Source: Blautia sp. An249 (GTDB lineage Bacteria > Bacillota > Clostridia > Lachnospirales > Lachnospiraceae). From it: a stretch of 64,000 bases of DNA. The notes below the pieces were generated by a model. The model saw only the letters and a program-made list of their open reading frames with translations, was not told the origin of the DNA and did no database searches. Made by a program: the position numbers and the translations under genes. This document shows positions 16,933 through 25,378 of the stretch, piece by piece (within the stretch, counting starts at the first letter, position 1; every line of letters starts with the position of its first letter). The DNA lies in contig NZ_NFJL01000013.1 in NCBI RefSeq assembly GCF_002159835.1, forward strand, positions 46,578 through 110,577, read 5' to 3'.

Positions 16933-18888
16933 ATGGAGACATCGTCGATTGCAAGAATGAAAGAATTGGTGGAAAAACTGAACGCTGCCGGAAAGGCTTA
17001 TTATCAGGAAGCACGGGAGATTATGAGTAATCTGGAATATGATGCTCTTTATGATGAACTGTTAGAACTGGAGAAAGAAACAGGGACGGTTCTGGCTGAC
17101 AGCCCGACCATTCATGTGGGATATGAGGTGCTTACAGAACTGCCCAAAGAACAGCATGAAAGTCCCATGCTTTCTTTGGATAAAACAAAGGATGTGGAAG
17201 AACTCAGAAGCTTTCTGGGCAGCCAGAAAGCGCTGTTATCCTGGAAACTGGACGGACTTACCATTGTACTTACTTATGAAGAGGGAAAACTGCAGAAAGC
17301 GGTTACCAGAGGAAATGGAGTTGTGGGAGAGGTCATTACAAATAATGCCAGGGTTTTTAAAAATATTCCTCTTCAGATTCCTTATAAGGGCAAACTGGTG
17401 CTGCGGGGAGAAGCAATTATCACCTATTCAGACTTCGAGAAAATCAATGCATCCATAGAAGATGTGGACGCCCGCTATAAGAATCCCAGGAATCTGTGCA
17501 GCGGTTCCGTCAGACAGCTCAATAATGAGATTACAGCCCATAGAAATGTGCGGTTTTACGCCTTTGGGCTGGTAAGCGCCCAGGGCGTGGAGTTTAACAA
17601 CTCAAGATTACAGCAGTTTCTGTGGCTGCAGCAGCAGGGGTTTGAAGTGGTAGAGTATAAAATGGTGACCGCCGAATCTCTGGACGAAGCCATGGAGTAT
17701 TTTAAAATACAGGTGGAGAAAAATGATTTTCCTTCGGATGGGCTGGTGGCGCTGTATGATGACATTGCTTATGGGGATGCCCTGGGAGCAACGGCGAAAT
17801 TTCCCAGAAACTCCTATGCGTTTAAATGGGCAGATGAAATGCGGGAAACGGTGCTGCAGGAAATCGAATGGAGCCCCTCCCGGACAGGGCTGATTAATCC
17901 GGTAGCTATTTTCGAACCGGTAGAGCTGGAGGGAACTACAGTCAGCAGAGCCAGCGTTCACAATGTAAGTATTCTCAAAGAGATGCAACTGGGAATCGGA
18001 GACAGGATAAAGGTCTATAAAGCGAACATGATTATTCCACAGATTGCGGAAAACCTTACGAGAAGCGGACGTCTTGACGTTCCAGCCGTCTGTCCGGCCT
18101 GCGGAAAAGAAACAAAGATAAAAAGGGAAAATGACGTGGAAGTTCTGATCTGTCCGAATCCTGACTGCCAGGCGAAGCGGATAAAGGCGTTTTCTCTGTT
18201 TGTAAGCAGAGATGCCATGAATATAGACGGGCTTTCAGAGGCAACCTTGGAAAAGTTTATCGGAAAAGGATTTATCCATGATTTCGGAGATATTTTTGAA
18301 ATCGAAAAGCATAAAGAAGAAATTGTTGAGATGGAAGGATTTGGAAGCAAGTCCTTTGAAAATCTGCTGGAGAGCCTGAAAAAAGCCAGTCATACCACAC
18401 TGGCAAAAGTGATTTTCAGTCTGGGGATTCCCAATATCGGACTTGCCAATGCCAAAATGATCTGCCGCCATTTTCAGGACGACATCGATCAGATCCTTCA
18501 TGCAGACAGGGAAGAGCTGGAGGCCATTGACGGAGTGGGAGGGGTGATTGCCCAAAGTCTGATCGACTATTTTGCTGAAGAAAAAAATAGAGAACAACTG
18601 AAACATCTCATGAAGCATTTGCAGATTGAAAAAGAAGAAATCGCCGGGGAAAGTTCCATAAAGGGAATGAATTTTGTAATTACCGGCAGCCTATCATATT
18701 ACGAAAACAGAGGGAAATTAAAAGAACTGATTGAATCTCTCGGGGGAAAGGTGACAGGGACTGTGACAAAGAAAACGAATTATCTGATTAATAATGATAC
18801 AGCATCCGGTTCATCAAAGAATAAAAAGGCAAGAGAGCTGGGGATACCTGTTATTTCAGAGGAAGAATTTCGCAGCATGATTTCATGA
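16933..18888 (+). CDS. ligA: NAD-dependent DNA ligase LigA
   Basis: 651 residues, near normal length. Seals nicks in replication and repair. Domain order: Ia and adenylation domain with nucleophile K105 (SWKLDG), OB fold, four-Cys zinc finger (CPACGKE ... CPNPDCQ), helix-hairpin-helix repeats (MEGFGSKSFENLL, IDGVGGVIAQSL) and a BRCT domain (from about 575, GMNFVITGSLSYYENRGKL). The usual KxDG core is intact. AGGAGG before the ATG. Gene order with rluF and metA is not a classical one. Confidence 0.96.
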   Translation: METSSIARMKELVEKLNAAGKAYYQEAREIMSNLEYDALYDELLELEKETGTVLADSPTIHVGYEVLTELPKEQHESPMLSLDKTKDVEELRSFLGSQKALLSWKLDGLTIVLTYEEGKLQKAVTRGNGVVGEVITNNARVFKNIPLQIPYKGKLVLRGEAIITYSDFEKINASIEDVDARYKNPRNLCSGSVRQLNNEITAHRNVRFYAFGLVSAQGVEFNNSRLQQFLWLQQQGFEVVEYKMVTAESLDEAMEYFKIQVEKNDFPSDGLVALYDDIAYGDALGATAKFPRNSYAFKWADEMRETVLQEIEWSPSRTGLINPVAIFEPVELEGTTVSRASVHNVSILKEMQLGIGDRIKVYKANMIIPQIAENLTRSGRLDVPAVCPACGKETKIKRENDVEVLICPNPDCQAKRIKAFSLFVSRDAMNIDGLSEATLEKFIGKGFIHDFGDIFEIEKHKEEIVEMEGFGSKSFENLLESLKKASHTTLAKVIFSLGIPNIGLANAKMICRHFQDDIDQILHADREELEAIDGVGGVIAQSLIDYFAEEKNREQLKHLMKHLQIEKEEIAGESSIKGMNFVITGSLSYYENRGKLKELIESLGGKVTGTVTKKTNYLINNDTASGSSKNKKARELGIPVISEEEFRSMIS

Positions 18889-18910
18889 AAAGAAAGGGGA
18901 GGAAAAGACA

Positions 18911-19831
18911 ATGCCGATTAAAATACAAAGTGAATTACCGGTCAAGGAGATTCTGGAGAGAGAAAATATTTTTGTGATGGACGAGAATCGTGCCCTTCAC
19001 CAGGATATTCGTCCCATTCAGATCTTGATTTTAAATTTAATGCCGTTAAAGGAAGAGACGGAACTGCAGCTTCTGCGTTCTCTTTCCAATACGCCGCTGC
19101 AGGTGGATGTAAGTTTTATGGCGGTGGAAAGCCATGAGGCGAAAAATACGTCCATGAGTCATCTGAACAAATTTTATCAGACATTTCCGGAGATTAAAGA
19201 GAAAAAATTTGACGGAATGATTATTACAGGAGCGCCGGTGGAGCAGATGGAATATGAAGAAGTGGATTACTGGGAAGAACTGACCCGAATCATGGACTGG
19301 AGCAATACCCATGTAACCTCTACCATTTATTTATGCTGGGCAGCTCAGGCAGGGCTTTATTACCACTATGGATTAAAGAAAAGAAAACTGCCAAAGAAAA
19401 TGTTCGGACTGTACTGGCACAAAGTGTTAAACAGGAAAATACCTCTGGTAAGAGGATTTGACGATATGTTTCTGGCGCCTCATTCCCGCCATACGGAAGT
19501 GCCCATGGAAGACATCAGAGCCTGCAAAGAACTGACTATACTGGCGGAGTCCGAGGAGGCCGGCCTGTTTCTGGCTATGGCAGAAGGAGGAAGGAAGATT
19601 TTCGTAATGGGGCATCCGGAATACGACAGAATCACTTTGGACGGGGAGTATAAGCGGGATAAAGAAAAGGGACTGCCAATCGAGCTTCCGGTAAATTATT
19701 ATCAGGATGACAATCCCCAGGTGCGGCCTCTCCTGATGTGGAGAGCCCATGGAAACAATCTTTATACCAACTGGCTGAATTACTACGTATACCAGGTAAC
19801 CCCTTACGATATGGTGGGAACGCCTTTTTAA
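18911..19831 (+). CDS. metA: Homoserine O-acetyltransferase of the MetA family
   Basis: 306 residues. Class I glutamine-amidotransferase-like fold with catalytic C142 (YLCWAAQAG), H235 and E237 (GHPEYD). Residue 111 is glutamate (GAPVEQM); work on the family links Glu111 to acetyl-CoA use and Gly111 (as in E. coli) to succinyl-CoA, so acetylation of homoserine is predicted, the first committed methionine step. The stop codon directly abuts the stop of the convergent aldehyde dehydrogenase, with no terminator between them. Confidence 0.95.
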   Translation: MPIKIQSELPVKEILERENIFVMDENRALHQDIRPIQILILNLMPLKEETELQLLRSLSNTPLQVDVSFMAVESHEAKNTSMSHLNKFYQTFPEIKEKKFDGMIITGAPVEQMEYEEVDYWEELTRIMDWSNTHVTSTIYLCWAAQAGLYYHYGLKKRKLPKKMFGLYWHKVLNRKIPLVRGFDDMFLAPHSRHTEVPMEDIRACKELTILAESEEAGLFLAMAEGGRKIFVMGHPEYDRITLDGEYKRDKEKGLPIELPVNYYQDDNPQVRPLLMWRAHGNNLYTNWLNYYVYQVTPYDMVGTPF

Positions 19832-21229
19832 TTAATGGAAAAATCTGCGCACCAAAGCAAGTTTTCTTTCTGTATAAGGCGGATACGTAATCGGTATTCC
19901 CAGGAAGGAAGAACGGATGAGAACGCTTTTCATGTGAGAGAAGGTCTGAAAACTGTACTCTCCATGATAAGCGCCCATTCCTGAAGCGCCCACGCCTCCA
20001 AATGGAAGGTCGGGATGAATCATATGGCTGATTGTATCATTAACGGAAACGCCTCCGGAAGAAGTCTGCTGTAAAATTTCCCGGATTACGGTCCTGTTTT
20101 CACTGAAAACATAGAGGGCGAGAGGTTTTGGATGGCTGTTGATATAATGAATAACCTCTTTTAAATCTGAATAAGGAAATACGGGCAGCAGGGGGCCGAA
20201 TACTTCTTCCTGCATACAGGCGGCGTTTAAACTTTTGGGACAGAGAATTGCAGGCTCAATATAACGCCGCTCTTTATCGTATCTTCCGCCAAATACCAGG
20301 GCGTCTTTATCCTTTTCTAAAATGGCGCAGAGCCGTTCCATATGACGGCTGTTAACGATGCGCCCGTAATCCGGATTCGAAAAGCAGTCTGTTCCATAGA
20401 AATGGGACAAGGTGTTTTTTAACTCTTCTAAAAATTCTTCCATCCGGTCTTTTGCCACGAATACGTAATCCGGGGCAACGCAGGTCTGGCCGGCATTCAT
20501 AAGCTTTCCCCACAGAATACGCCGGCAGGCACTTTTCAGGCGTGCGTCTTTATCTATTATTACCGGGCTTTTTCCTCCTAACTCCAGGGTTACGGGAGTC
20601 AGAGTCCTGGAAGCTGCTTCCATTACAATTTTTCCTACGGAGATACTTCCGGTAAAGAAGAGATAATCGAAACCTGCATGTAATAGAATCGAATTGTTCC
20701 GGATTCCTCCGTCCACACATGATACGTATTCGGAGGGAAAGGTTTCGCGTATCAGTTGTTTTATTACCCGGGAAACGCAGGGAGCCAGTTCTGAAGGACT
20801 CAGTACGGCGCAGTTTCCGGCTGCAAGGGCGCCAATCAGGGGCTCCATCACCAACTGAAACGGATAGTTAAAAGGGCCGATAATACAGACGCTGCCGTAA
20901 GGTTCTTTCAGCACCCTGCTTTTGGAGTAAAAAAGATAAGGGGGAGATTTCTTCTTTTTTGGTCTCATCCATTTCTTCAGATGTCTCATTGTATGAGAGA
21001 GGCTGTTAAGGATAAATCCTACCTCAGAGGAATAACTTTCGGCAGGGCATTTCCCCAAATCCTGATACAAAGCTTCATTTATCCTGGATTCGTATTTCAA
21101 AATGGACGCATACAGTTTTTTTAACTGCCTCATACGAAACAGATAATCCCTTGTCTGGCCGGTTTTAAAATAGTTCTTTTGTTTTCTTAATAAATTCTCT
21201 GCCTGCTGCCGGGTAAAAAAAGGCTTCAT
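19832..21229 (-). CDS. Aldehyde dehydrogenase, class 3-like
   Basis: 465 residues. NAD(P)-binding fold and catalytic residues are present: FFTGS, general base E216 (TLELGGK) and nucleophile C250 (NAGQTC). Short N-terminus and hydrophobic C-terminal tail (FLGIPITYPPY) match class 3/fatty-aldehyde-type enzymes (YwdH-like). Substrate is probably a medium or long aliphatic or aromatic aldehyde. Start supported by AGGAGG. Promoter at 21254-21281 lies within an inverted repeat. No terminator follows: the stop codons of this gene and metA share the palindrome TTAATTAA. Confidence 0.9.
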   Translation of the reverse strand: MKPFFTRQQAENLLRKQKNYFKTGQTRDYLFRMRQLKKLYASILKYESRINEALYQDLGKCPAESYSSEVGFILNSLSHTMRHLKKWMRPKKKKSPPYLFYSKSRVLKEPYGSVCIIGPFNYPFQLVMEPLIGALAAGNCAVLSPSELAPCVSRVIKQLIRETFPSEYVSCVDGGIRNNSILLHAGFDYLFFTGSISVGKIVMEAASRTLTPVTLELGGKSPVIIDKDARLKSACRRILWGKLMNAGQTCVAPDYVFVAKDRMEEFLEELKNTLSHFYGTDCFSNPDYGRIVNSRHMERLCAILEKDKDALVFGGRYDKERRYIEPAILCPKSLNAACMQEEVFGPLLPVFPYSDLKEVIHYINSHPKPLALYVFSENRTVIREILQQTSSGGVSVNDTISHMIHPDLPFGGVGASGMGAYHGEYSFQTFSHMKSVLIRSSFLGIPITYPPYTERKLALVRRFFH

Positions 21230-21253
21230 AAGTCTCCTCCTTCTTTTTGATTA

Positions 21254-21281
21254 AGTATAACATTCTCCGGGCTTTTAGCAA
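21254..21281 (-). promoter_or_regulatory. Promoter of the aldehyde dehydrogenase gene
   Basis: Minus strand TTGCTA, 16-nt spacer, TATACT. The -35 box sits in the loop of a perfect 9-bp inverted repeat CCGGGCTTT-N10-AAAGCCCGG (21267-21294), a candidate operator. Confidence 0.6.
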
Positions 21282-21302
21282 GGGGAAAGCCCGGGAAACG
21301 GG

Positions 21303-21340
21303 AAAAGCCTCCGGCCAGGAGCCGGAGGCTTTTGCTTTTT
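21303..21340 (+). terminator. Strong orphan terminator in the aldehyde dehydrogenase/NlpC gap
   Basis: Perfect 13-bp stem AAAAGCCTCCGGC / GCCGGAGGCTTTT with a 5-nt loop, followed on the plus strand by GCTTTTT. No plus-strand gene ends near it; the nearest upstream one is metA 1.5 kb away. Confidence 0.75.
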
Positions 21341-21534
21341 GAGGGGGGAGATAGAGAGTGGTTATTCATCTATCCAAGACCTATTATAGGAGATAAATGT
21401 GAGCGAAGTGTGTCAAAAGAATAAAATATTAAGAAAGAAAATTAAGAGAATCTAAAGTTTCCAAACTGTCTGAAGCATATATTTTAAATTCAGAAAAAAG
21501 CAGGGGGAAGGGGGAATTTCTTGCGGCTTGTCAG
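21341..21534. other. Intergenic remainder before the NlpC promoter
   Basis: AT-rich stretch without an open frame of useful length, tRNA or recognisable motif. The whole 21230-21649 gap holds the aldehyde dehydrogenase promoter, the orphan terminator, this stretch and the NlpC promoter with its leader. Confidence 0.5.
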
Positions 21535-21563
21535 TTGATTTTCATATATCCTTATGTTAAAAT
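21535..21563 (+). promoter_or_regulatory. Promoter of the NlpC/P60 gene
   Basis: TTGATT, 17-nt spacer, TAAAAT. Start of transcription expected near 21570, giving an ~80-nt leader. Confidence 0.65.
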
Positions 21564-21620
21564 GAGGAAGGTAGTTTATGCGACAACGGAAACAGCCCTT
21601 TATAGGAGGGGAGTAAAGGG

Positions 21621-21653
21621 ATGTTCAATGAAGTAAAGGAGCATCTTAGATGA
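21621..21653 (+). CDS. Possible 10-residue leader peptide ahead of the NlpC gene
   Basis: ATG 21621 to TGA 21653 encodes MFNEVKEHLR. AGGAGGGGAG and AAAGGG lie just upstream, and its stop overlaps the start of the next gene as ATGA, so it could couple translation. The main gene has its own AAGGAG inside this frame. Small size makes it uncertain. Confidence 0.35.
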   Translation: MFNEVKEHLR

Positions 21654-23614
21654 AAAACAAGTATCTTATGAAATTTATGTGTATTTCTCTCGTATCCGCT
21701 TTGGTATTGTCCGGACCGGCAGCGGTTTACGGTTCATCCGATATAGGTTCTGAGGTATTATCCAGTGAAACAGGAGAAGATTTGACAGAACCCTCACCGG
21801 AGCCGACAGAACCGCCGGAAACATCTGTAACTCCGGATCCGGAACCGACAGAACCGCCGGAGACACCGGAGCCGACAGAACCACCGGAAACGTCTGTAAC
21901 CCCGGATCCGGAGCCGACACCGACACTTCCTCCATTAGAGCCGGAAGAACCGGTTCTGGTGCCTGACGATGAGGATGAAGGCTTAGTAGAAGTGGCCGAC
22001 GTAGATAATGTTATCAGCCGGATTGCCTTATTGACCAATGTTACTTTGGATATGGCGGATTTGGTAGCAGAGATCCGGATGGATTACGAACAGCTCTCCA
22101 GTGCGGAGAAGGAAATGGTTACCAATCTTTATGTGCTGGAGGCAGCCGAAAGAAAGATTCAGGCGCTGCAGGCAGAGCAGGAGAAGCTGGAAGAGCAGGA
22201 TGCAGATACGCAGGAGGATCTGACGGGAGACAGCTTTGGACAGGGAGAGCTTCTGGAAGAGAAGGATTCTTCCACAACAGGTACATACAGAGCCGGGAGC
22301 ACCAGTTCCGTTCTGAATCTGCATGCAGGAAAAGAGTTTTATCTGGATTCTCTGGCAGAGAATTACGACATTGAATTTGCTGAAGACTTTTCTGAGGTCA
22401 TGGATGAAATTGAGACCGAATATAAGGAAGACAATAAACTGGTGGATGAGTGTGACAAGAGAGAAGATCATCTTACCAGCTCCTGGGACAGCCTTTTAGT
22501 AAGAAACTGGCAGGATATACTGGCCGTATATATTTACGAGCAGAGTAAACTGACGGACGAGGAAAAAGAAGAAAAAGCAAAAGAAGCACAAGCAAAAGAA
22601 GCAGAAACACAGGCAAAAGAAACAGAAGCCGGGGATGCCAAAACGGAAGGCGAAGAGGCGGATGCGGCAAAGGAACATGCTGCATATGTGCTGGATGAAT
22701 CTGCAAAAGAAGATTTGGCAAGAATCTTTAAGGAATTGAATCCTGTAGTCAGAGATAAGAAAAATATCACTAAAGTTTCTTACGGTAATTATAATATTAA
22801 CTATTACATTAAAAAACATAAAGTAAGCAAAGAAGACAGAAAGATTCTGAAAAAATATGTGGAAACAGACTGTAAACTGCTGTGTGCCACAGTAACCGCG
22901 GCAAAAGGTTTTGTTCGCCAGAGCGTGGGCGATGAAGTTTCAGAAGAACGGGTAAATGTAATTACAGTTGCCTACTCTCTGGTTGGTAAGGTAGGGTACT
23001 TCTGGGGCGGAAAATCCACATACCTGGGAGAGGATCCGGACTGGGGCGAAGCTGCCGTTGTATCTGCAGCCGGCAGCAGAAGTTCAGGCACCACAAAGGC
23101 ATTTGGCCTGGACTGCAGTGGATTTGTCACCTGGGCAGTGATTAACGGTTACTGGGATCAGGCAATGCAGTCTGAAGTAGGCGACGGAACTTCCGCTCAG
23201 TGGGAAAATGCATTATCCGTAGACGAAGAGGATGCACAGCCGGGAGATTTCGTATTCCAGAACGGACCGGAATCCGGCAGTGACAATCATGTGGGAATTA
23301 TCTGCGGGCAGACAGATGCAGGCGACTGGATTGCTGTTCATTGTTCCTCCAGTAAAAACGGTGTTACCGTAGGAGAAGCCTATTCCGCAAGTTTCCGGTA
23401 CATTCGTCAGCCGGCTTTCTATCCCACAGAAGAAGAACTGAAAGCGATTGAAGAGGAGAAAAATTCCTTAGACGGCGCAGGACTGAAAACACAGACCACA
23501 GTGAAGACACTTCAAACCCTGTCAGATGGGGATGACGAGGAAGAAAGTTATTTAAAATCCGGTAAAAAAGTAAAAACCATTTTAGACGCTTCTGATATAC
23601 TCGTGGAAGAATAA
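21650..23614 (+). CDS. Secreted NlpC/P60 peptidoglycan hydrolase with proline-rich repeats
   Basis: 654 residues. Signal peptide (about 1-28, FMCISLVSALVLSGPAAVYG), then a Pro/Glu/Thr tandem repeat region (about 45-100, units of EPTEPPETSVTPDP) that may span the wall, a helical region with charged Lys/Ala/Glu repeats (about 305-345), and a C-terminal NlpC/P60 domain with catalytic Cys in LDCSGFVTWA and His in DNHVGII. Such enzymes cut D-Glu-diaminopimelate or related stem-peptide bonds. AAGGAG is 8 nt before the ATG. A perfect terminator follows. The acidic tail after the catalytic domain (last ~60 residues) has no recognisable fold. Confidence 0.9.
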   Translation: MKNKYLMKFMCISLVSALVLSGPAAVYGSSDIGSEVLSSETGEDLTEPSPEPTEPPETSVTPDPEPTEPPETPEPTEPPETSVTPDPEPTPTLPPLEPEEPVLVPDDEDEGLVEVADVDNVISRIALLTNVTLDMADLVAEIRMDYEQLSSAEKEMVTNLYVLEAAERKIQALQAEQEKLEEQDADTQEDLTGDSFGQGELLEEKDSSTTGTYRAGSTSSVLNLHAGKEFYLDSLAENYDIEFAEDFSEVMDEIETEYKEDNKLVDECDKREDHLTSSWDSLLVRNWQDILAVYIYEQSKLTDEEKEEKAKEAQAKEAETQAKETEAGDAKTEGEEADAAKEHAAYVLDESAKEDLARIFKELNPVVRDKKNITKVSYGNYNINYYIKKHKVSKEDRKILKKYVETDCKLLCATVTAAKGFVRQSVGDEVSEERVNVITVAYSLVGKVGYFWGGKSTYLGEDPDWGEAAVVSAAGSRSSGTTKAFGLDCSGFVTWAVINGYWDQAMQSEVGDGTSAQWENALSVDEEDAQPGDFVFQNGPESGSDNHVGIICGQTDAGDWIAVHCSSSKNGVTVGEAYSASFRYIRQPAFYPTEEELKAIEEEKNSLDGAGLKTQTTVKTLQTLSDGDDEEESYLKSGKKVKTILDASDILVEE

Positions 23615-23623
23615 GATAAGACG

Positions 23624-23664
23624 AACGCTTCTTAAGTCTGAGTAAGACTTAAGAAGCGTTTTTT
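23624..23664 (+). terminator. Terminator of the NlpC/P60 gene
   Basis: Perfect 16-bp stem (arms 23624-23639 and 23645-23660), 5-nt loop, then TTTT. Confidence 0.95.
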
Positions 23665-23850
23665 CATGTAATAGGAAATTCCGTCGGATTTCCTATTACA
23701 TGAAAAACGCTCCGCTATGGATGCGACCAGATGCATGCGGAATTATGACTGCCTGCGGCAGTCTGCATTTGGCGCGCAAAGAGTACAAGTCCCTCATGAG
23801 TGAGAGATATAGAGAGTTGAAGAGGACTTGTCCTCTTTGTTCGGTTATTT
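23665..23850. other. Highly structured non-coding intergenic element
   Basis: The 327-nt gap before fabH holds no reading frame of note but several nested inverted repeats: a 15-bp perfect one (23665-23679/23688-23702), a compound stem (TGCG 23722-23725/CGCA 23775-23778; CCAGATGCA 23727-23735/TGCATTTGG 23764-23772; inner GACTGC/GCAGTC 23747-23763) and two mutually exclusive pairings near the end (ACAAGTCC 23785-23792 with GGACTTGT 23824-23831, or AAGAGGA-CTTG-TCCTCTT at 23820-23837). It precedes, and is outside, the fabH promoter. Candidate dispersed repeat, MITE-like element or structured RNA; identity unknown. Confidence 0.55.
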
Positions 23851-23865
23851 TACTGTTTTGTTCCC

Positions 23866-23894
23866 TTGACAAATAGGGGAAATGTAATTATACT
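23866..23894 (+). promoter_or_regulatory. fabH promoter
   Basis: Consensus TTGACA, 17-nt spacer, TATACT; transcription start expected around 23901. Confidence 0.85.
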
Positions 23895-23904
23895 TTGAGA
23901 TGAT

Positions 23905-23921
23905 AGTTTGATAATCAAAAT
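23905..23921 (+). promoter_or_regulatory. FabT-like operator
   Basis: AGTTTGATAATCAAAAT with a perfect TTTGAT-A-ATCAAA core. It matches the FabT consensus known from streptococci (AGTTTGANTATCAAATT-like) and covers about +5 to +20 of the predicted transcript, a position suited to repression. Confidence 0.7.
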
Positions 23922-23941
23922 ATTTATATAGGTGGATTGTT

Positions 23942-24904
23942 ATGACTGCAAGAATTATAGGGACAGGAAGTGCGCTTCCGAATAGAGTAATAACCAATGA
24001 TGATTTGGCGAAAATAGTAGATACCAGCGACGAATGGATTAGCAGCCGCACAGGTATCCGAAGCCGCCATATCTCGGACGCAGAGGAGACTGCGGCGGTC
24101 CTTGCTGCAAGAGCAGGACAGAAAGCAATTGAAAACAGTGGAATTCAGAAAGATGAAGTAGAAATGATCCTGGTGGCTACCTGCAGCGCAGAAGATTATT
24201 TCCCTAATTTAGGCTGCCAGGTTCAGAACATGCTGGGGATGGAACATACAGTGGGCATGGATTTAAATGCAGCCTGCTCCGGGTTTTTGTTTTCCCTGAA
24301 TACGGCTTTCGCGTACATAAAGGCCGGAATTTACAAAACCATTCTGGTGATCGGAACGGAGACATTGTCGAAAATTGTCAACTGGAAAGACAGAAGCACC
24401 TGCGTGCTGTTTGGTGACGGAGCAGGAGCCTGCGTGATTCGTGCAGAAGAAACGGGGGTGCTTGATTTCGTACAGCATTCAGACGGCAGCATGGGACATG
24501 TGCTGACAGCAAAGGCGTCTTCTACAGAAACTCCTGTTCAGCCTGAGACAGGCGCAGATCCCATTTATATGGACGGACAGGCAGTATTTAAATTTGCAGT
24601 GAAGAAAGTTCCGGAATGTATCGAAGAAATACTGGAAAGGAATCATCTGGATAAAGAAGAGGTGAGCTGCTTTATCCTGCATCAGGCCAACAAAAGAATT
24701 ATTCAGTCTGTAGCTAAAAGACTGAAATTATCAGAAGAGAAGTTTCCGGTTAATCTGGAGGGGCATGGGAATACCTCTGCAGCCAGTATCCCCCTTCTGC
24801 TGGATGATCTGAACCGGGAAGGTCGTCTTCACAAAGGAGATAAGCTGATTTTATCCGGCTTTGGCGCTGGGCTTACCTGGGGCGCTACCCTTCTTGAGTG
24901 GTAG
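23942..24904 (+). CDS. fabH: Beta-ketoacyl-ACP synthase III FabH
   Basis: 320 residues. Starts fatty-acid synthesis by condensing acyl-CoA with malonyl-ACP. Catalytic triad C112 (NAACSGFLF), H247 (LHQANKR) and N277 (GHGNTSAAS) is intact. RBS AGGTGG before the ATG. It stands alone with its own promoter and terminator rather than in a fab operon, though other fab genes of this organism may lie elsewhere. Regulation by a FabT-type repressor is suggested by the operator in its leader. Confidence 0.95.
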   Translation: MTARIIGTGSALPNRVITNDDLAKIVDTSDEWISSRTGIRSRHISDAEETAAVLAARAGQKAIENSGIQKDEVEMILVATCSAEDYFPNLGCQVQNMLGMEHTVGMDLNAACSGFLFSLNTAFAYIKAGIYKTILVIGTETLSKIVNWKDRSTCVLFGDGAGACVIRAEETGVLDFVQHSDGSMGHVLTAKASSTETPVQPETGADPIYMDGQAVFKFAVKKVPECIEEILERNHLDKEEVSCFILHQANKRIIQSVAKRLKLSEEKFPVNLEGHGNTSAASIPLLLDDLNREGRLHKGDKLILSGFGAGLTWGATLLEW

Positions 24905-24932
24905 GATTTTTACGGAAAGAGAGAAAATAAGA

Positions 24933-24985
24933 AAGAAATCTCAACAGATATGAGGACTGAGTCTGTTGGGGTTTCTTTTATTTTA
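24933..24985 (+). terminator. Terminator of fabH
   Basis: 16-bp stem with two G-U pairs (24933-24948/24962-24977) followed by TTATTTTA. Confidence 0.88.
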
Positions 24986-25079
24986 GAACAAAAAGTTCCC
25001 AAATACTTCCATATTCGGTAGCGATTGGAGGAAAGAAAGTTATAAACTTAACTTAACACCATGTGGGAGGTATGATGGG

Positions 25080-25322
25080 ATGAAAGAACAAAAGATACTT
25101 TCGGACAGGATTAAGTACCTGTGTGAACAAAAAAACATATCATATTACATATTGGCATACCGGTCTTCCGTGCCAATGACAACGCTTATGCATATTCTGG
25201 ACTGTTCTACAAAAAATCCTGGCATTTTTACAATTATTAAAATCTGCAGCGGACTGGATATGTCAGTCAGCGATTTTTTTGATGCGGAAGAATTTGCTGA
25301 TATAGAGTATGAGCTGGAGTAA
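25080..25322 (+). CDS. XRE-family helix-turn-helix regulator
   Basis: 80 residues, essentially one Cro/C1-type domain: LSDRIKYLCEQKNISYYILAY, recognition helix region SSVPMTTLMHILDC, then FTIIKICSGLDMSVSDFF. The acidic tail (DAEEFADIEYELE) is common in such solitary clostridial regulators. GGGAGG lies 9 nt before ATG 25080; the earlier ATG at 25072 runs into a stop. Target unknown. Followed 56 nt later by a Spo0A-C-like gene. Confidence 0.85.
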   Translation: MKEQKILSDRIKYLCEQKNISYYILAYRSSVPMTTLMHILDCSTKNPGIFTIIKICSGLDMSVSDFFDAEEFADIEYELE

Positions 25323-25378
25323 TTCCAACATCCTGAACTCCTGTTATATAGAATTATTTTAGCAAAGAGGGCAAGAAA

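Noticed and set aside
21790..21930. Tandem DNA repeats that could look like a CRISPR or satellite array
   Set aside because: They encode in-frame EPTEPPET-type protein repeats of the NlpC protein and have no spacers.
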